In this document: positions 5,935-12,778 of the stretch, piece by piece
Layout: each line of letters opens with the position of its first letter
Numbering within the stretch: position 1 is the stretch's first letter
Assembly (NCBI GenBank): GCA_029262955.1
Contig: JAJCYL010000138.1
Coordinates: forward strand, 1 to 12,778
From: Cytophagales bacterium
GTDB taxonomy: Bacteria; Bacteroidota; Bacteroidia; Cytophagales; Cyclobacteriaceae
Direction: 5' to 3'
Length of the DNA: 12,778 nucleotides
Program-made: the position numbers and the translations under genes
The notes under the pieces: model-generated
What the model was told of the DNA's origin: nothing
The model's database searches: none
The model's input: the letters and a program-made list of their open reading frames with translations, nothing else

Positions 5935-7275
5935 ATGTCAAATATTAGCTTAACTGTAGGAGATAAGGAGTACTTCAAGGGCGTTCCTCAAATACCATTT
6001 GAAGGTAAGGATTCCGATAACCCTCTGGCCTATAAATACTACGACGAGGACCGTGTTATAGCTGGTAAGACAATGAAGGAGCACCTCCGATTTGCCGTAT
6101 CTTACTGGCACTCATTCTGTGGTACAGGTGGAGATCCATTTGGTTTGCCAACTAAGGCGTTTCCATGGCTAGCTAATGCCGATGCCGATCAGCAGGCAAG
6201 GGACAAAATGGATGCGGCTTTTGAGTTTATAACTAAACTTGGATTGCAATTCTATTGCTTTCACGACTTTGATTTAGTTAATGAAGGCCCTACACTGACT
6301 GAGTCAACTCGGAGGTTAGAAAAGATAACTGATTACGCGTCAGAGAAGCAAAAAGCTTCAGGTGTTCAATTACTCTGGGGAACTGCCAGTTTGTTTACTA
6401 ATCCCAGGTATATGAACGGAGCCATGACTAATCCCGATTTCGAAGTTTTAGCGTATGCAGGAGCTCAGATTAAAAATGCCATTGATGCTACTATCAAGTT
6501 AGGAGGCCAAAACTATGTTTTCTGGGGAGGAAGAGAAGGCTATATGTCTTTACTTAACACCAATATGAAGAAGGAACTGGATCATACAGCACGCTTTCTA
6601 CATATGGCCAAAGACTATGCCAGGTCACAAGGGTTTACAGGAAGGTTTTTTATAGAACCTAAGCCAATGGAACCTTCAAAACATCAGTATGATTTTGACG
6701 CCGCGACTGTTATCGGTTTTCTAAGACAATATGATTTATTGGGTGATTTCGAACTCAACCTCGAGGTTAATCACGCAACTTTAGCACAGCATACATTTTC
6801 ACATGAATTGCAGGTCGCTGCCGATGCAGGCGTTTTAGGAAGTATTGATGCCAATAGAGGAGATTATCAGAATGGTTGGGATACAGATCAATTCCCGAAT
6901 AATCTATTAGAGTTAGTTGAGTCGATACTGGTCATAATTGAAGCCGGCGGCATAACAAAGGGAGGCATAAATTTTGATGCCAAAACAAGAAGAAATTCTA
7001 CGGACCTGGAAGACCTTTTCTACGCCCATGTTGGAGGTATTGATACGTTTTCAAGAGCATTACTAATTGCTCATGACATTATGGATAATTCAAAATATCG
7101 TCAAATGCGATCGGATCGCTATGCATCGTATGACACAAAAGATGGTCAGGCATTTGAAAAAGGTAAGCTAAACTTGTCACAGTTGGCGGAGATATCACAT
7201 GCAATTGGAGAGCCAAAGCAAACTAGCGGGCAGCAGGAACTATATGAAAATTTGATTAATCAATATATTAAATAA
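5935..7275 (+). CDS. xylA: Xylose isomerase (class II)
   Basis: This enzyme interconverts D-xylose and D-xylulose in the cytoplasm using two divalent metal ions (Mg2+, Mn2+ or Co2+). The 446-residue length and long N-terminal arm mark class II. Signatures seen are FCFHDFD-like YCFHDFD (107-113) with catalytic His110, VFWGGREGYM (195-204), and FIEPKPMEPSKHQYDFD (239-255) with metal ligand Glu241 and Lys243. Further metal ligands are Glu277 and His280 in LEVNH, Asp305 in GSIDANRGD, Asp316 and Asp318 in GWDTDQFP, and Asp348 in INFDAK. All key residues are present, so the gene looks intact. The ATG at 5935 lies eight bases after the xylB stop, which implies one mRNA. No xylose transporter or XylR regulator is in the window. 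It is the last plus-strand gene before the convergent hydrolase cluster. Confidence 0.97.
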   Translation: MSNISLTVGDKEYFKGVPQIPFEGKDSDNPLAYKYYDEDRVIAGKTMKEHLRFAVSYWHSFCGTGGDPFGLPTKAFPWLANADADQQARDKMDAAFEFITKLGLQFYCFHDFDLVNEGPTLTESTRRLEKITDYASEKQKASGVQLLWGTASLFTNPRYMNGAMTNPDFEVLAYAGAQIKNAIDATIKLGGQNYVFWGGREGYMSLLNTNMKKELDHTARFLHMAKDYARSQGFTGRFFIEPKPMEPSKHQYDFDAATVIGFLRQYDLLGDFELNLEVNHATLAQHTFSHELQVAADAGVLGSIDANRGDYQNGWDTDQFPNNLLELVESILVIIEAGGITKGGINFDAKTRRNSTDLEDLFYAHVGGIDTFSRALLIAHDIMDNSKYRQMRSDRYASYDTKDGQAFEKGKLNLSQLAEISHAIGEPKQTSGQQELYENLINQYIK

Positions 7276-7345
7276 AGTGTGCAGATAAGCTAATAATTCA
7301 CAAATTGTAAAGTGAGATTAGCAATTGCTTAGTTGGGGATTCCTA
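7276..7345. other. Convergent intergenic gap between xylA and the GH130-type gene
   Basis: This 70-bp gap must end transcription from both sides. It holds two weak dyads: GCTAAT (7289-7294) with ATTAGC (7317-7322) around 22 bases, and the palindrome AGCAATTGCT (7320-7329). Neither is followed by a clear T-run, so an intrinsic terminator is possible but not demonstrated. Confidence 0.3.
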
Positions 7346-8440
7346 TTATCGAACTGCAACCGCAATTTTCGAATCTGCCGTGCCATAATAGAGGAACCAT
7401 TTGTTCTTGAAATAGACCAGGCCTTCAACGAAACACACTTCATTTACTTCTCCCACTTTTTCATAGTCCTTATCTGGAAATATGAAATAGTCATCTGTTC
7501 TATCTATCAGCTTGGAGGGATTGTTTGCATCAAATAGTGCCTGCCCTGCAGCGTAGGTGAATTTAGGTAAATTTGGGTCATTGAAATTTGCTGCGTTGCT
7601 GGCGTTGTATATCAATACAATACCCTGCTCCCTTATTAAGGCATAGGGTCCGGGCTCAACCAGACGACTATCAAAATACCCTGGCCTTGGATGTAGGACA
7701 GAAATCATTTCTCGGTTCTCATCATTTTCAGCTACTTCCCAGTTGATCAGATCATTTGAATACGCAAGAAATAAATCGGTATCTCCGAAATACATCCAGT
7801 ATTTACCGTTTATTTTGGTCGCAATTATCTTGTCCCCATCCTGTCTTGATACTATTGCACCAGCTTTTGACCAGGTGTTTTTGTATTTACCTTCACCGAG
7901 CACTAGTCCGTGTTTGATCCAGGTTTTGAGATCTTTAGAACTGGCTAAGCAAAGCCTGGCAATGTTACCATCGTATGAGGTATACGTCAAGATATAAGTG
8001 CCATCCTCTGACTCCACTATACGCGGATCTTCAACTCCACCTGGCCATTCATATACCTGCATGGAGTCATTGTCAGGGTAGAATATAGGTTCTGCCTGTT
8101 TTACAAAATGTAGTCCGTCCTGGCTAATGGCTAACCCCAACCGGGAAGTCATTTCATTGTCTTGAGCTCTATAGATCATATATACTTGACCATCTTTTAC
8201 TATTGCAGACGGATTCAGCACATTTCGCTCTTCCCATTTAGAGATTCGATGATTCAATGGATCTTCAAAAACTAAATTAGATGACGGTTTGAGGATCGGG
8301 TTGATGCTGTCAACTTTGACAAATCCAAGTAACGCCCAGTCATCACTTCCCTCGACTTTAGATTCCAGCTTTGTTTCTGAATTGTTCTGGCACCCAAAAA
8401 GAGCCGCAATAACCAGGGTAATAAATGTCGATCTCATCAT
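7346..8440 (-). CDS. GH130-type glycosidase or glycoside phosphorylase, lipoprotein
   Basis: The 364-residue product begins with a lipoprotein signal peptide (MMRSTFITLVIAALFGC, lipid-carrying Cys17), so it is probably anchored in the periplasm or on the cell surface. The rest is a five-bladed beta-propeller of the GH130/COG2152 type. Marks are SINPIL (46-50), LNPSAIVKDGQVYMIYRA (75-92), GGVEDPRI (134-141) with Asp138 as a likely catalytic residue, WMYFGDTD (215-222), FDSRLVEPGP (256-265) and the C-terminal YYGTADSKIAVAV (351-363). GH130 proteins cleave or phosphorolyse mannosyl and related linkages; exported bacteroidete members are mostly hydrolases, some acting on beta-1,2-mannosides. The exact substrate is not readable here. 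GH43 is a more distant alternative because of a similar propeller. It is downstream of the GH127-type gene on the same strand after 179 bp. The first of two adjacent ATG codons is taken as start. Confidence 0.82.
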   Translation of the reverse strand: MMRSTFITLVIAALFGCQNNSETKLESKVEGSDDWALLGFVKVDSINPILKPSSNLVFEDPLNHRISKWEERNVLNPSAIVKDGQVYMIYRAQDNEMTSRLGLAISQDGLHFVKQAEPIFYPDNDSMQVYEWPGGVEDPRIVESEDGTYILTYTSYDGNIARLCLASSKDLKTWIKHGLVLGEGKYKNTWSKAGAIVSRQDGDKIIATKINGKYWMYFGDTDLFLAYSNDLINWEVAENDENREMISVLHPRPGYFDSRLVEPGPYALIREQGIVLIYNASNAANFNDPNLPKFTYAAGQALFDANNPSKLIDRTDDYFIFPDKDYEKVGEVNEVCFVEGLVYFKNKWFLYYGTADSKIAVAVR

Positions 8441-8619
8441 GTTATATTGTTTAGATCAGTTCCCTGCATATTCCAGGCATAGAGTAAGTGCAACTGTTCA
8501 AGATGAAGGTTAATCTTCGGTAAAGATGGTCATTACATAATTAGCAATCCCTATTGACAAGTGGGATATAATAAAGACCAATCCAACTAAAAACAGCCTC
8601 CTTAGAATCAATTAATACC
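8441..8619. other. Gap between the GH127-type and GH130-type genes
   Basis: This 179-bp gap is longer than expected inside an operon. On the minus strand a 33-codon frame from TTG 8611 to TAA 8510 begins LILRRLFLVGLVFIISHLS and spells a hydrophobic segment flanked by Arg-Arg and a polar end. It could be the tail of a lost membrane protein or a tiny membrane peptide, but a frame this short is easily found by chance. I see no clear promoter or terminator. Confidence 0.3.
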
Positions 8620-10599
8620 TCATTCTTCTCCCAGCCACACTGCCATGGGACTGATTTCTCTATGGCTCCATGAATAATATGGGATCAGTTTGACAGGAAC
8701 CTTTTCCTTGTTAATGGAACCTGTGCCCTTAAGTACAGTGACTCCATTTAAGAAATTGGCCTGATATTCAGCCTTTAGTGACGGACCATTGACATGTAGG
8801 TCAGGTCCATGCCCATGATTATCGGATCCTTCAGCGCAGAAGAGAATCGGTCCCCTTTGATAAGCTTGCTTTCCTTTGTTAGCATTTACCTTTGGGTGAC
8901 TCCTTATTCCATAGACTTTCATTGGAAACTCAATTTCAACTCTATCACCTTTTCTCCAGTTTCCAGCAATTGGGGCATAACCATTCTTTATTTGATAATC
9001 TACAATTTCTCCATTCACTTTGATTTCAGTTTTCCGGCCAGGTTTACTGGTGAATTTGTAAAGATCACTTGGGACGGCAGTTCCCTGTGCCCAACCAGGG
9101 ATTCGTACATTTAGAATTACTTCGTTAGTTGGCGCATCGTCAACCAAAATCACAACATTTCCAGACCAGGGATAATCTGTAGATTGTGTGAGGGTGAATT
9201 TCTGATTACCCATGTCAATGGAAGACGTGTTTTTCATATATAGATTAATGAACAAATTCTGACCAGCAATAGCATAAGTGTACCCTGCCAGAGAAGGCAC
9301 GAACCTGGATAGGTTTGAAGGGCAGCAGGAACAATTAAACCATGAGCTCCGGCAAAGTGCGCCTTGGTTAAAGTCTTCCTTGCCATCAAATACTAAAGGG
9401 TTAGGGTAGAAAAATAAATCGCCATCCATAGATAATCCTGCAATGAGTCCATTGTAGAGAGTCCGTTCCATTACATCTATGTACTTGGAGTCTCCATGTA
9501 GCAGAAACATCCTATGATTCCAATATACATTGGCGATGGCTGCACAAGTTTCAGCATAGGCATCATTTGGAAGTTCGTATTCCTTGTCAAAACCTTCAAT
9601 GCCATTACCCGCACCCAGTCCACCAGTGATGTACATCTTTTTTCCCACTATATCTTCCCACAACTGATCAATGGCAGCTAAATATTGCTTGTCGGCAGTG
9701 ATTGCTGCGATGTCCGCCATTGCGGCGTACATATAAACTGCACGTACTGAATGCCCCATTGCTTCTTTTTGGTCTATTACTGGCTTATGATCTTGAGAGT
9801 AAATGTCATAGTTAATTAAGTCATCACCTTTATTGGTATAACTGGTCAATCCAGTTCCACGGCGATCAAGAAAGAGCTTAGCCAATTCAAGGTACCTGTT
9901 CTTACCGGTGACGCGATAAAGTTTTACCAGTCCTAATTCAATTTCCTGGTGACCCGGATAAAAGGGTTTATTATCGATGACACATAGTTGGTAAATAAGA
10001 TCCGCGTTTTTAGTAGCAATATCAAGGAAATTATGGGCGCCTGTTGCCTGGTAATGAGCTACCGCAGCTTCGTACATATGACCGACATTGTAAAGCTCAT
10101 GGCTCCAACGGCCATTGATAAATCTTTCACCTGATTCGTCGTATGAACAGCATGTCATCTCTGCATAATCGTTTGCCTTGAGCGTCCATGGGGTGTACAA
10201 ATAACCGTCCTCTTCCTGTGCGCCTGCGATGTAGGAAACTAAAGTATCGATATAGGCTCGCAGTGCGGGATTTTCCTGAGTCATTAAACTATATGACGCC
10301 CCCTCAAGGATTTTGTAAACGTCTGAGTCATCAAACCCGAAATCTCCCTGAAACTTTCCCTCTTTGATACCGGCTGCATAAATAAAATTATTCACTCTAC
10401 CAGTTTCTTCACACTTTTTAAATGCGTAAGGAATGGTAACAGTAGCAATCGATTCCAATCTTGGTCTCCAAAATCCGCCAGTGACATTAACATTGGTGAA
10501 ACTGATAGGTTGAATTGGGTAATCGTTAACCTGGGCGTAGTTATGGGAAAAATTGGATGCAAAAAATAAACTCAGGACTGTAACCACTGGAATTTTCAT
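8620..10599 (-). CDS. GH127-type (DUF1680) beta-L-arabinofuranosidase family protein, exported
   Basis: The 659-residue product has a cleavable signal peptide (MKIPVVTVLSLFFASNFSHN, likely cut near YA|Q at 22-23), so it acts outside the cytoplasm. A long (alpha/alpha)-barrel follows, then a beta-sandwich C-terminal region. The family's zinc-cysteine site is visible. YELPNDAYAETCA (341-353) supplies Glu350 and Cys352, and WFNCSCCPSNL (420-430) supplies Cys425 and Cys426, matching the Glu-x-Cys and Cys-Cys ligands of the characterised enzyme HypBA1. GIEGF (333-337) carries Glu335, a candidate acid/base. Members remove terminal beta-L-arabinofuranose, and one relative acts on aceric acid in pectin; which applies here is unknown. 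It lies 22 bp after the sulfatase stop and surely shares its mRNA. All active-site residues are present, so it looks functional. Confidence 0.9.
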   Translation of the reverse strand: MKIPVVTVLSLFFASNFSHNYAQVNDYPIQPISFTNVNVTGGFWRPRLESIATVTIPYAFKKCEETGRVNNFIYAAGIKEGKFQGDFGFDDSDVYKILEGASYSLMTQENPALRAYIDTLVSYIAGAQEEDGYLYTPWTLKANDYAEMTCCSYDESGERFINGRWSHELYNVGHMYEAAVAHYQATGAHNFLDIATKNADLIYQLCVIDNKPFYPGHQEIELGLVKLYRVTGKNRYLELAKLFLDRRGTGLTSYTNKGDDLINYDIYSQDHKPVIDQKEAMGHSVRAVYMYAAMADIAAITADKQYLAAIDQLWEDIVGKKMYITGGLGAGNGIEGFDKEYELPNDAYAETCAAIANVYWNHRMFLLHGDSKYIDVMERTLYNGLIAGLSMDGDLFFYPNPLVFDGKEDFNQGALCRSSWFNCSCCPSNLSRFVPSLAGYTYAIAGQNLFINLYMKNTSSIDMGNQKFTLTQSTDYPWSGNVVILVDDAPTNEVILNVRIPGWAQGTAVPSDLYKFTSKPGRKTEIKVNGEIVDYQIKNGYAPIAGNWRKGDRVEIEFPMKVYGIRSHPKVNANKGKQAYQRGPILFCAEGSDNHGHGPDLHVNGPSLKAEYQANFLNGVTVLKGTGSINKEKVPVKLIPYYSWSHREISPMAVWLGEE

Positions 10600-10621
10600 A
10601 GCTATGTTTTATGATTGAACA

Positions 10622-12157
10622 TTAGTCATTACTTTCAAAACGTTTGAGCCATTCTTTACGGTCCTCACTGAAATAATACTCCCGGGATATAATCGGAGGT
10701 ACATGATGCTCCATTAGCGGTAACAATGATGCTTCTGGAAGCGCAACAGCATTTTGAGGGATGAACCCTTTGAGTGCTTCTTTGATAGAATCATATCTGT
10801 TGTCAGATATCAGGTTATACCATTCTTCTTTATCCGTATTCAAATCATACAATTCCTCACTTTGATCAATGTATTGGATGTAGTGCCAATTTTGATATCG
10901 AATGGAATAATCTCCATAGTCGTAAGTTGTCACAATTGGTCGATCAATAGATACTTCTGGGCTACGGAGAATAGGGACAAGGCTTTTGCCGTCTAAATCA
11001 GTTCTTTTAGGTAAGCCTGTTAGTTCAATCAGAGTCGGATAGACATCAAGAAGAGATGTTAAATTTTGTGTCACCTGACCATTCGATGAACCATTAGGTA
11101 GGGATTTAAGTCCTTCAGGAACCTTTATCATTAGCACGGTTTTAATTACGTTTTCCCATAACGAGAATTTTCTCCAATGCATCTTTTCTCCCAATTGCCA
11201 ACCATGATCGGACCAGATTACAACTATGGTATTGTCCGCATATTCACTATTTGCCAGGGCATCTAACAAGTTGCCGACCATAGCATCGGCATAAGCAGTT
11301 GAGGCAAGGTAGCCTTGAACAGCGTTTTTCCAATTATTAGACTCCACAACATGTTTATGATAATTTCCTCCGCGCGTGATGATCTCCCTGGCCCTTGGTC
11401 CTAGATCTGCTGTATCACCTTCTATGAGTTTAGGTAACTGAATTTCCTCAATAGGGAATAAATCAAAATAGGCTTTGGGCACATACCAGGGGAGGTGCGG
11501 TCTGTAAATTCCACAGGCTAAAAAGAAAGGCTTGTCGTGGGCTTTATTAAGGAGTTGTGAGATGTAATCCACACTCTTAAAGTCACCAGTTTCCTCATCA
11601 GGAATGTCAAGACCGCTCCAGTCAAACATGTTGTACATGTATTTGAATGGCTTCATACCAACCGGGGCATTTTCCGGGATGATATCAGGCGGCATGGGAT
11701 TTTTGATTGAGGGGTAATAATCGTCCCAGCCTAAAGTGTCTACCTGCCCGTAATGGAAAATTTTACCAGCACCAGCAGTGTAATAGCCATTTTGTTTGAA
11801 ATATTGGCCCATAGTTGGTACCTCAGTAAGTCTTGGAACCTTTCTCCAATCCTGGTAGTTAGAATACATACCAGATGTGTAAGTATGTAAGCCGGTCAAC
11901 ATGGTAGCACGTGAAGGGTTACACCCAGGACTGGTACAGTAATTATTTGTGAAATTTACTGATTGAGTTCCGAAGGATACTAAATTGGGGGTTATGGCTT
12001 GATTGTTTCCTCCAAGAGGTTGAGCCCAATCATTTAGATCATCAATGGATATGAAGAGAACATTGGGCCTTGAAGAGCCCTTATCACTGGTTTGCGAACA
12101 TGATACCGTAAGCACACCAAAAAAATAGATAGCAGCAGGCAGGCAGGGAATTTTCAT
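10622..12157 (-). CDS. Sulfatase (S1 family, Cys type), lipoprotein
   Basis: The 511-residue product opens with a lipoprotein-like signal (hydrophobic run then LTVSC, Cys20), so it is likely membrane-anchored outside the cytoplasm. It is a type I sulfatase that hydrolyses sulfate esters. Metal-binding Asp39-Asp40 sit in ISIDDLNDW. The maturation signature is CNPSRATMLTG (79-89), where Cys79 must be converted to formylglycine by a maturase not present in this window. AGKIFH (130-135) gives Lys132 and His135, and SDHGWQLGEKMHWRK (316-330) gives Asp317, His318 and Lys330. This last segment and the overall pattern resemble the iduronate-2-sulfatase-like branch of S1 sulfatases, which in marine bacteria also includes algal-polysaccharide enzymes. 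The substrate is unknown. It is first in the minus-strand set and points to a sulfated glycan. The ATG at 12157 is supported by the signal peptide directly after it. Confidence 0.93.
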   Translation of the reverse strand: MKIPCLPAAIYFFGVLTVSCSQTSDKGSSRPNVLFISIDDLNDWAQPLGGNNQAITPNLVSFGTQSVNFTNNYCTSPGCNPSRATMLTGLHTYTSGMYSNYQDWRKVPRLTEVPTMGQYFKQNGYYTAGAGKIFHYGQVDTLGWDDYYPSIKNPMPPDIIPENAPVGMKPFKYMYNMFDWSGLDIPDEETGDFKSVDYISQLLNKAHDKPFFLACGIYRPHLPWYVPKAYFDLFPIEEIQLPKLIEGDTADLGPRAREIITRGGNYHKHVVESNNWKNAVQGYLASTAYADAMVGNLLDALANSEYADNTIVVIWSDHGWQLGEKMHWRKFSLWENVIKTVLMIKVPEGLKSLPNGSSNGQVTQNLTSLLDVYPTLIELTGLPKRTDLDGKSLVPILRSPEVSIDRPIVTTYDYGDYSIRYQNWHYIQYIDQSEELYDLNTDKEEWYNLISDNRYDSIKEALKGFIPQNAVALPEASLLPLMEHHVPPIISREYYFSEDRKEWLKRFESND

Positions 12158-12245
12158 ATCTTCTCAAATAATCCAAGTAGGCATTGAAATTAACAAATTA
12201 TTAATAATACTCGATTCTCCGTCGGCTGCAATGAAGTGTAATTTT

Positions 12246-12278
12246 AATCAATTGATTTCAATAAATTAGATAGCTTTG
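12246..12278 (+). promoter_or_regulatory. Candidate promoter of the small lipoprotein gene, with upstream palindrome
   Basis: TAGCTTTG (12271-12278) is an exact match to the Bacteroidota -7 consensus TAnnTTTG. A TTG at 12252-12254 could be the -33 element, though the 16-base spacing is slightly short. It overlaps a perfect 12-bp palindrome, AATCAATTGATT (12246-12257), a possible operator. Transcription starting a few bases after the -7 element would leave a leader of roughly ten bases before the ATG at 12291. This also argues against the in-frame TTG at 12276, which lies inside the -7 element. Confidence 0.4.
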
Positions 12279-12290
12279 CTCCTAATAGTT

Positions 12291-12752
12291 ATGTCCCGCA
12301 GAGCAGTACTTTTTTTCACAACAGTCATTCTTTTTAGCCTCACTTCCTGTGGGGATTCAGGTGAAAAATTACCGGAAGATACCACCGGATTGTGGAATGG
12401 TGAGATATGGGCCTTCCGCCAACTGTTTGGGGAAAATGTACTCGCAGATCAAACTGGCTCATTTGAGGGAACCTTAGATTTGAATACTGATCAGACGTTT
12501 TCTTTTACAGGATCTAACAATGCTATCAATATCATATTTGACACTTTTCAGTTTCCTGAAAATGGAACTTATGAAGTTCTAGGCTCAAGCATTAATGGGA
12601 GCATCGTTTTTAACCCTGATGGATCAGAAGAAGTTTTAATGGAACTGTTTAGAACTGATTCGTCCCTTACATTAACCTATAAGGAGCAGGTGATGAGAAA
12701 TGGTGGTGTCAATGATATTGAAATCGACCTCTTCTTTTTGGGTCCCAATTGA
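12291..12752 (+). CDS. Small lipoprotein of unknown function
   Basis: The gene encodes 153 residues from ATG 12291. The product starts MSRRAVLFFTTVILFSLTSC: a basic N-terminus, a hydrophobic core and a lipobox with Cys20, so a lipoprotein anchored in the envelope is expected. The mature part (TTGLWNGEIWAFR, then alternating polar and hydrophobic stretches such as GTLDLNTDQTFSFTG and SLTLTYKEQV) suggests a small all-beta domain. The G-x-W near its start recalls lipocalin-like lipoproteins common in this phylum, but I cannot assign a family. An in-frame TTG five codons upstream is less likely because it would place extra residues before a complete signal peptide and lies in the promoter element. 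The gene is divergent from the sulfatase with 133 bp between them and need not belong with it. Confidence 0.8.
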   Translation: MSRRAVLFFTTVILFSLTSCGDSGEKLPEDTTGLWNGEIWAFRQLFGENVLADQTGSFEGTLDLNTDQTFSFTGSNNAINIIFDTFQFPENGTYEVLGSSINGSIVFNPDGSEEVLMELFRTDSSLTLTYKEQVMRNGGVNDIEIDLFFLGPN

Positions 12753-12778
12753 TAAGTTCTTTATGCCCCTAAGATCAT

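Noticed and set aside
7289..7329. Intrinsic terminator between xylA and the GH130-type gene
   Set aside because: The dyads are short and AT-rich with no following T-run, so I kept it only as a description of the gap.
7325..7537. 70-codon plus-strand frame after xylA
   Set aside because: It runs antisense through the conserved C-terminus of the GH130-type gene and has no recognisable features.
8289..8513. 74-codon plus-strand frame over the GH130-type gene start
   Set aside because: Most of it is antisense to the signal peptide and N-terminus of that gene; no motifs.
10579..12157. Identical first 11 bases (ATGAAAATTCC) of the sulfatase and GH127-type genes, considered as a duplicated leader
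   Set aside because: Similarity stops after four codons and the upstream sequences differ; MK plus AT-rich codons is common at starts of exported proteins.
12276..12290. TTG at 12276 as the start of the small lipoprotein
   Set aside because: It falls inside an exact -7 promoter element, and the signal peptide is complete from the ATG at 12291.

Overview
The window looks like chromosomal DNA of an AT-rich member of the Bacteroidota, probably a marine or polysaccharide-degrading Cytophagales/Flavobacteriia-type organism. This is inferred from several signs: lipoprotein signal peptides on a glycosidase and a sulfatase, a transketolase with the Bacteroidota-type thiamine-site wording (SDGGVQEEISQG), a TAnnTTTG-type -7 promoter element, the absence of clear Shine-Dalgarno sequences, and the mix of glycoside hydrolases with a sulfatase. 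No rRNA, tRNA, CRISPR array, transposase or phage gene is visible.

Left half, plus strand: the 3' part of a metal-dependent amidohydrolase (1-864, entering from the left edge); a 301-bp gap holding a strong nested inverted repeat and a doubtful 47-codon ORF; transketolase (1166-3193); a Gfo/Idh/MocA oxidoreductase (3297-4253); a 50-codon reading frame that begins like a twin-arginine signal peptide and then stops (4250-4402, not annotated by length-limited gene callers); xylulokinase xylB (4433-5926); and xylose isomerase xylA (5935-7275). XylA and XylB convert D-xylose to D-xylulose and then to D-xylulose 5-phosphate. Transketolase is the next step, feeding the non-oxidative pentose phosphate pathway, so this half is a pentose catabolic unit. 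It has no transporter or regulator in view.

Right half, minus strand, converging on xylA: a sulfatase lipoprotein (12157-10622), a GH127-type exported glycosidase (10599-8620) and a GH130-type lipoprotein glycosidase (8440-7346). The first two are 22 bp apart and surely form one operon; the third follows after 179 bp. Together they look like the extracytoplasmic hydrolase part of a polysaccharide-utilisation cluster, without SusC/SusD, acting on a sulfated glycan that carries rare or arabinofuranosyl-like sugars. A possible link is that this set releases sugars that enter through the xylose/pentose pathway next door, but the sequence does not prove it.

Right edge, plus strand: a small lipoprotein of unknown function (12291-12752), divergent from the sulfatase, with a recognisable Bacteroidota -7 element just upstream.

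The least ordinary features are the orphan twin-arginine leader between the oxidoreductase and xylB, the nested inverted repeat after the amidohydrolase, and the altered catalytic-loop wording in the Gfo/Idh protein. I did not find convincing evidence of a wholly new defence or mobile system in this window.
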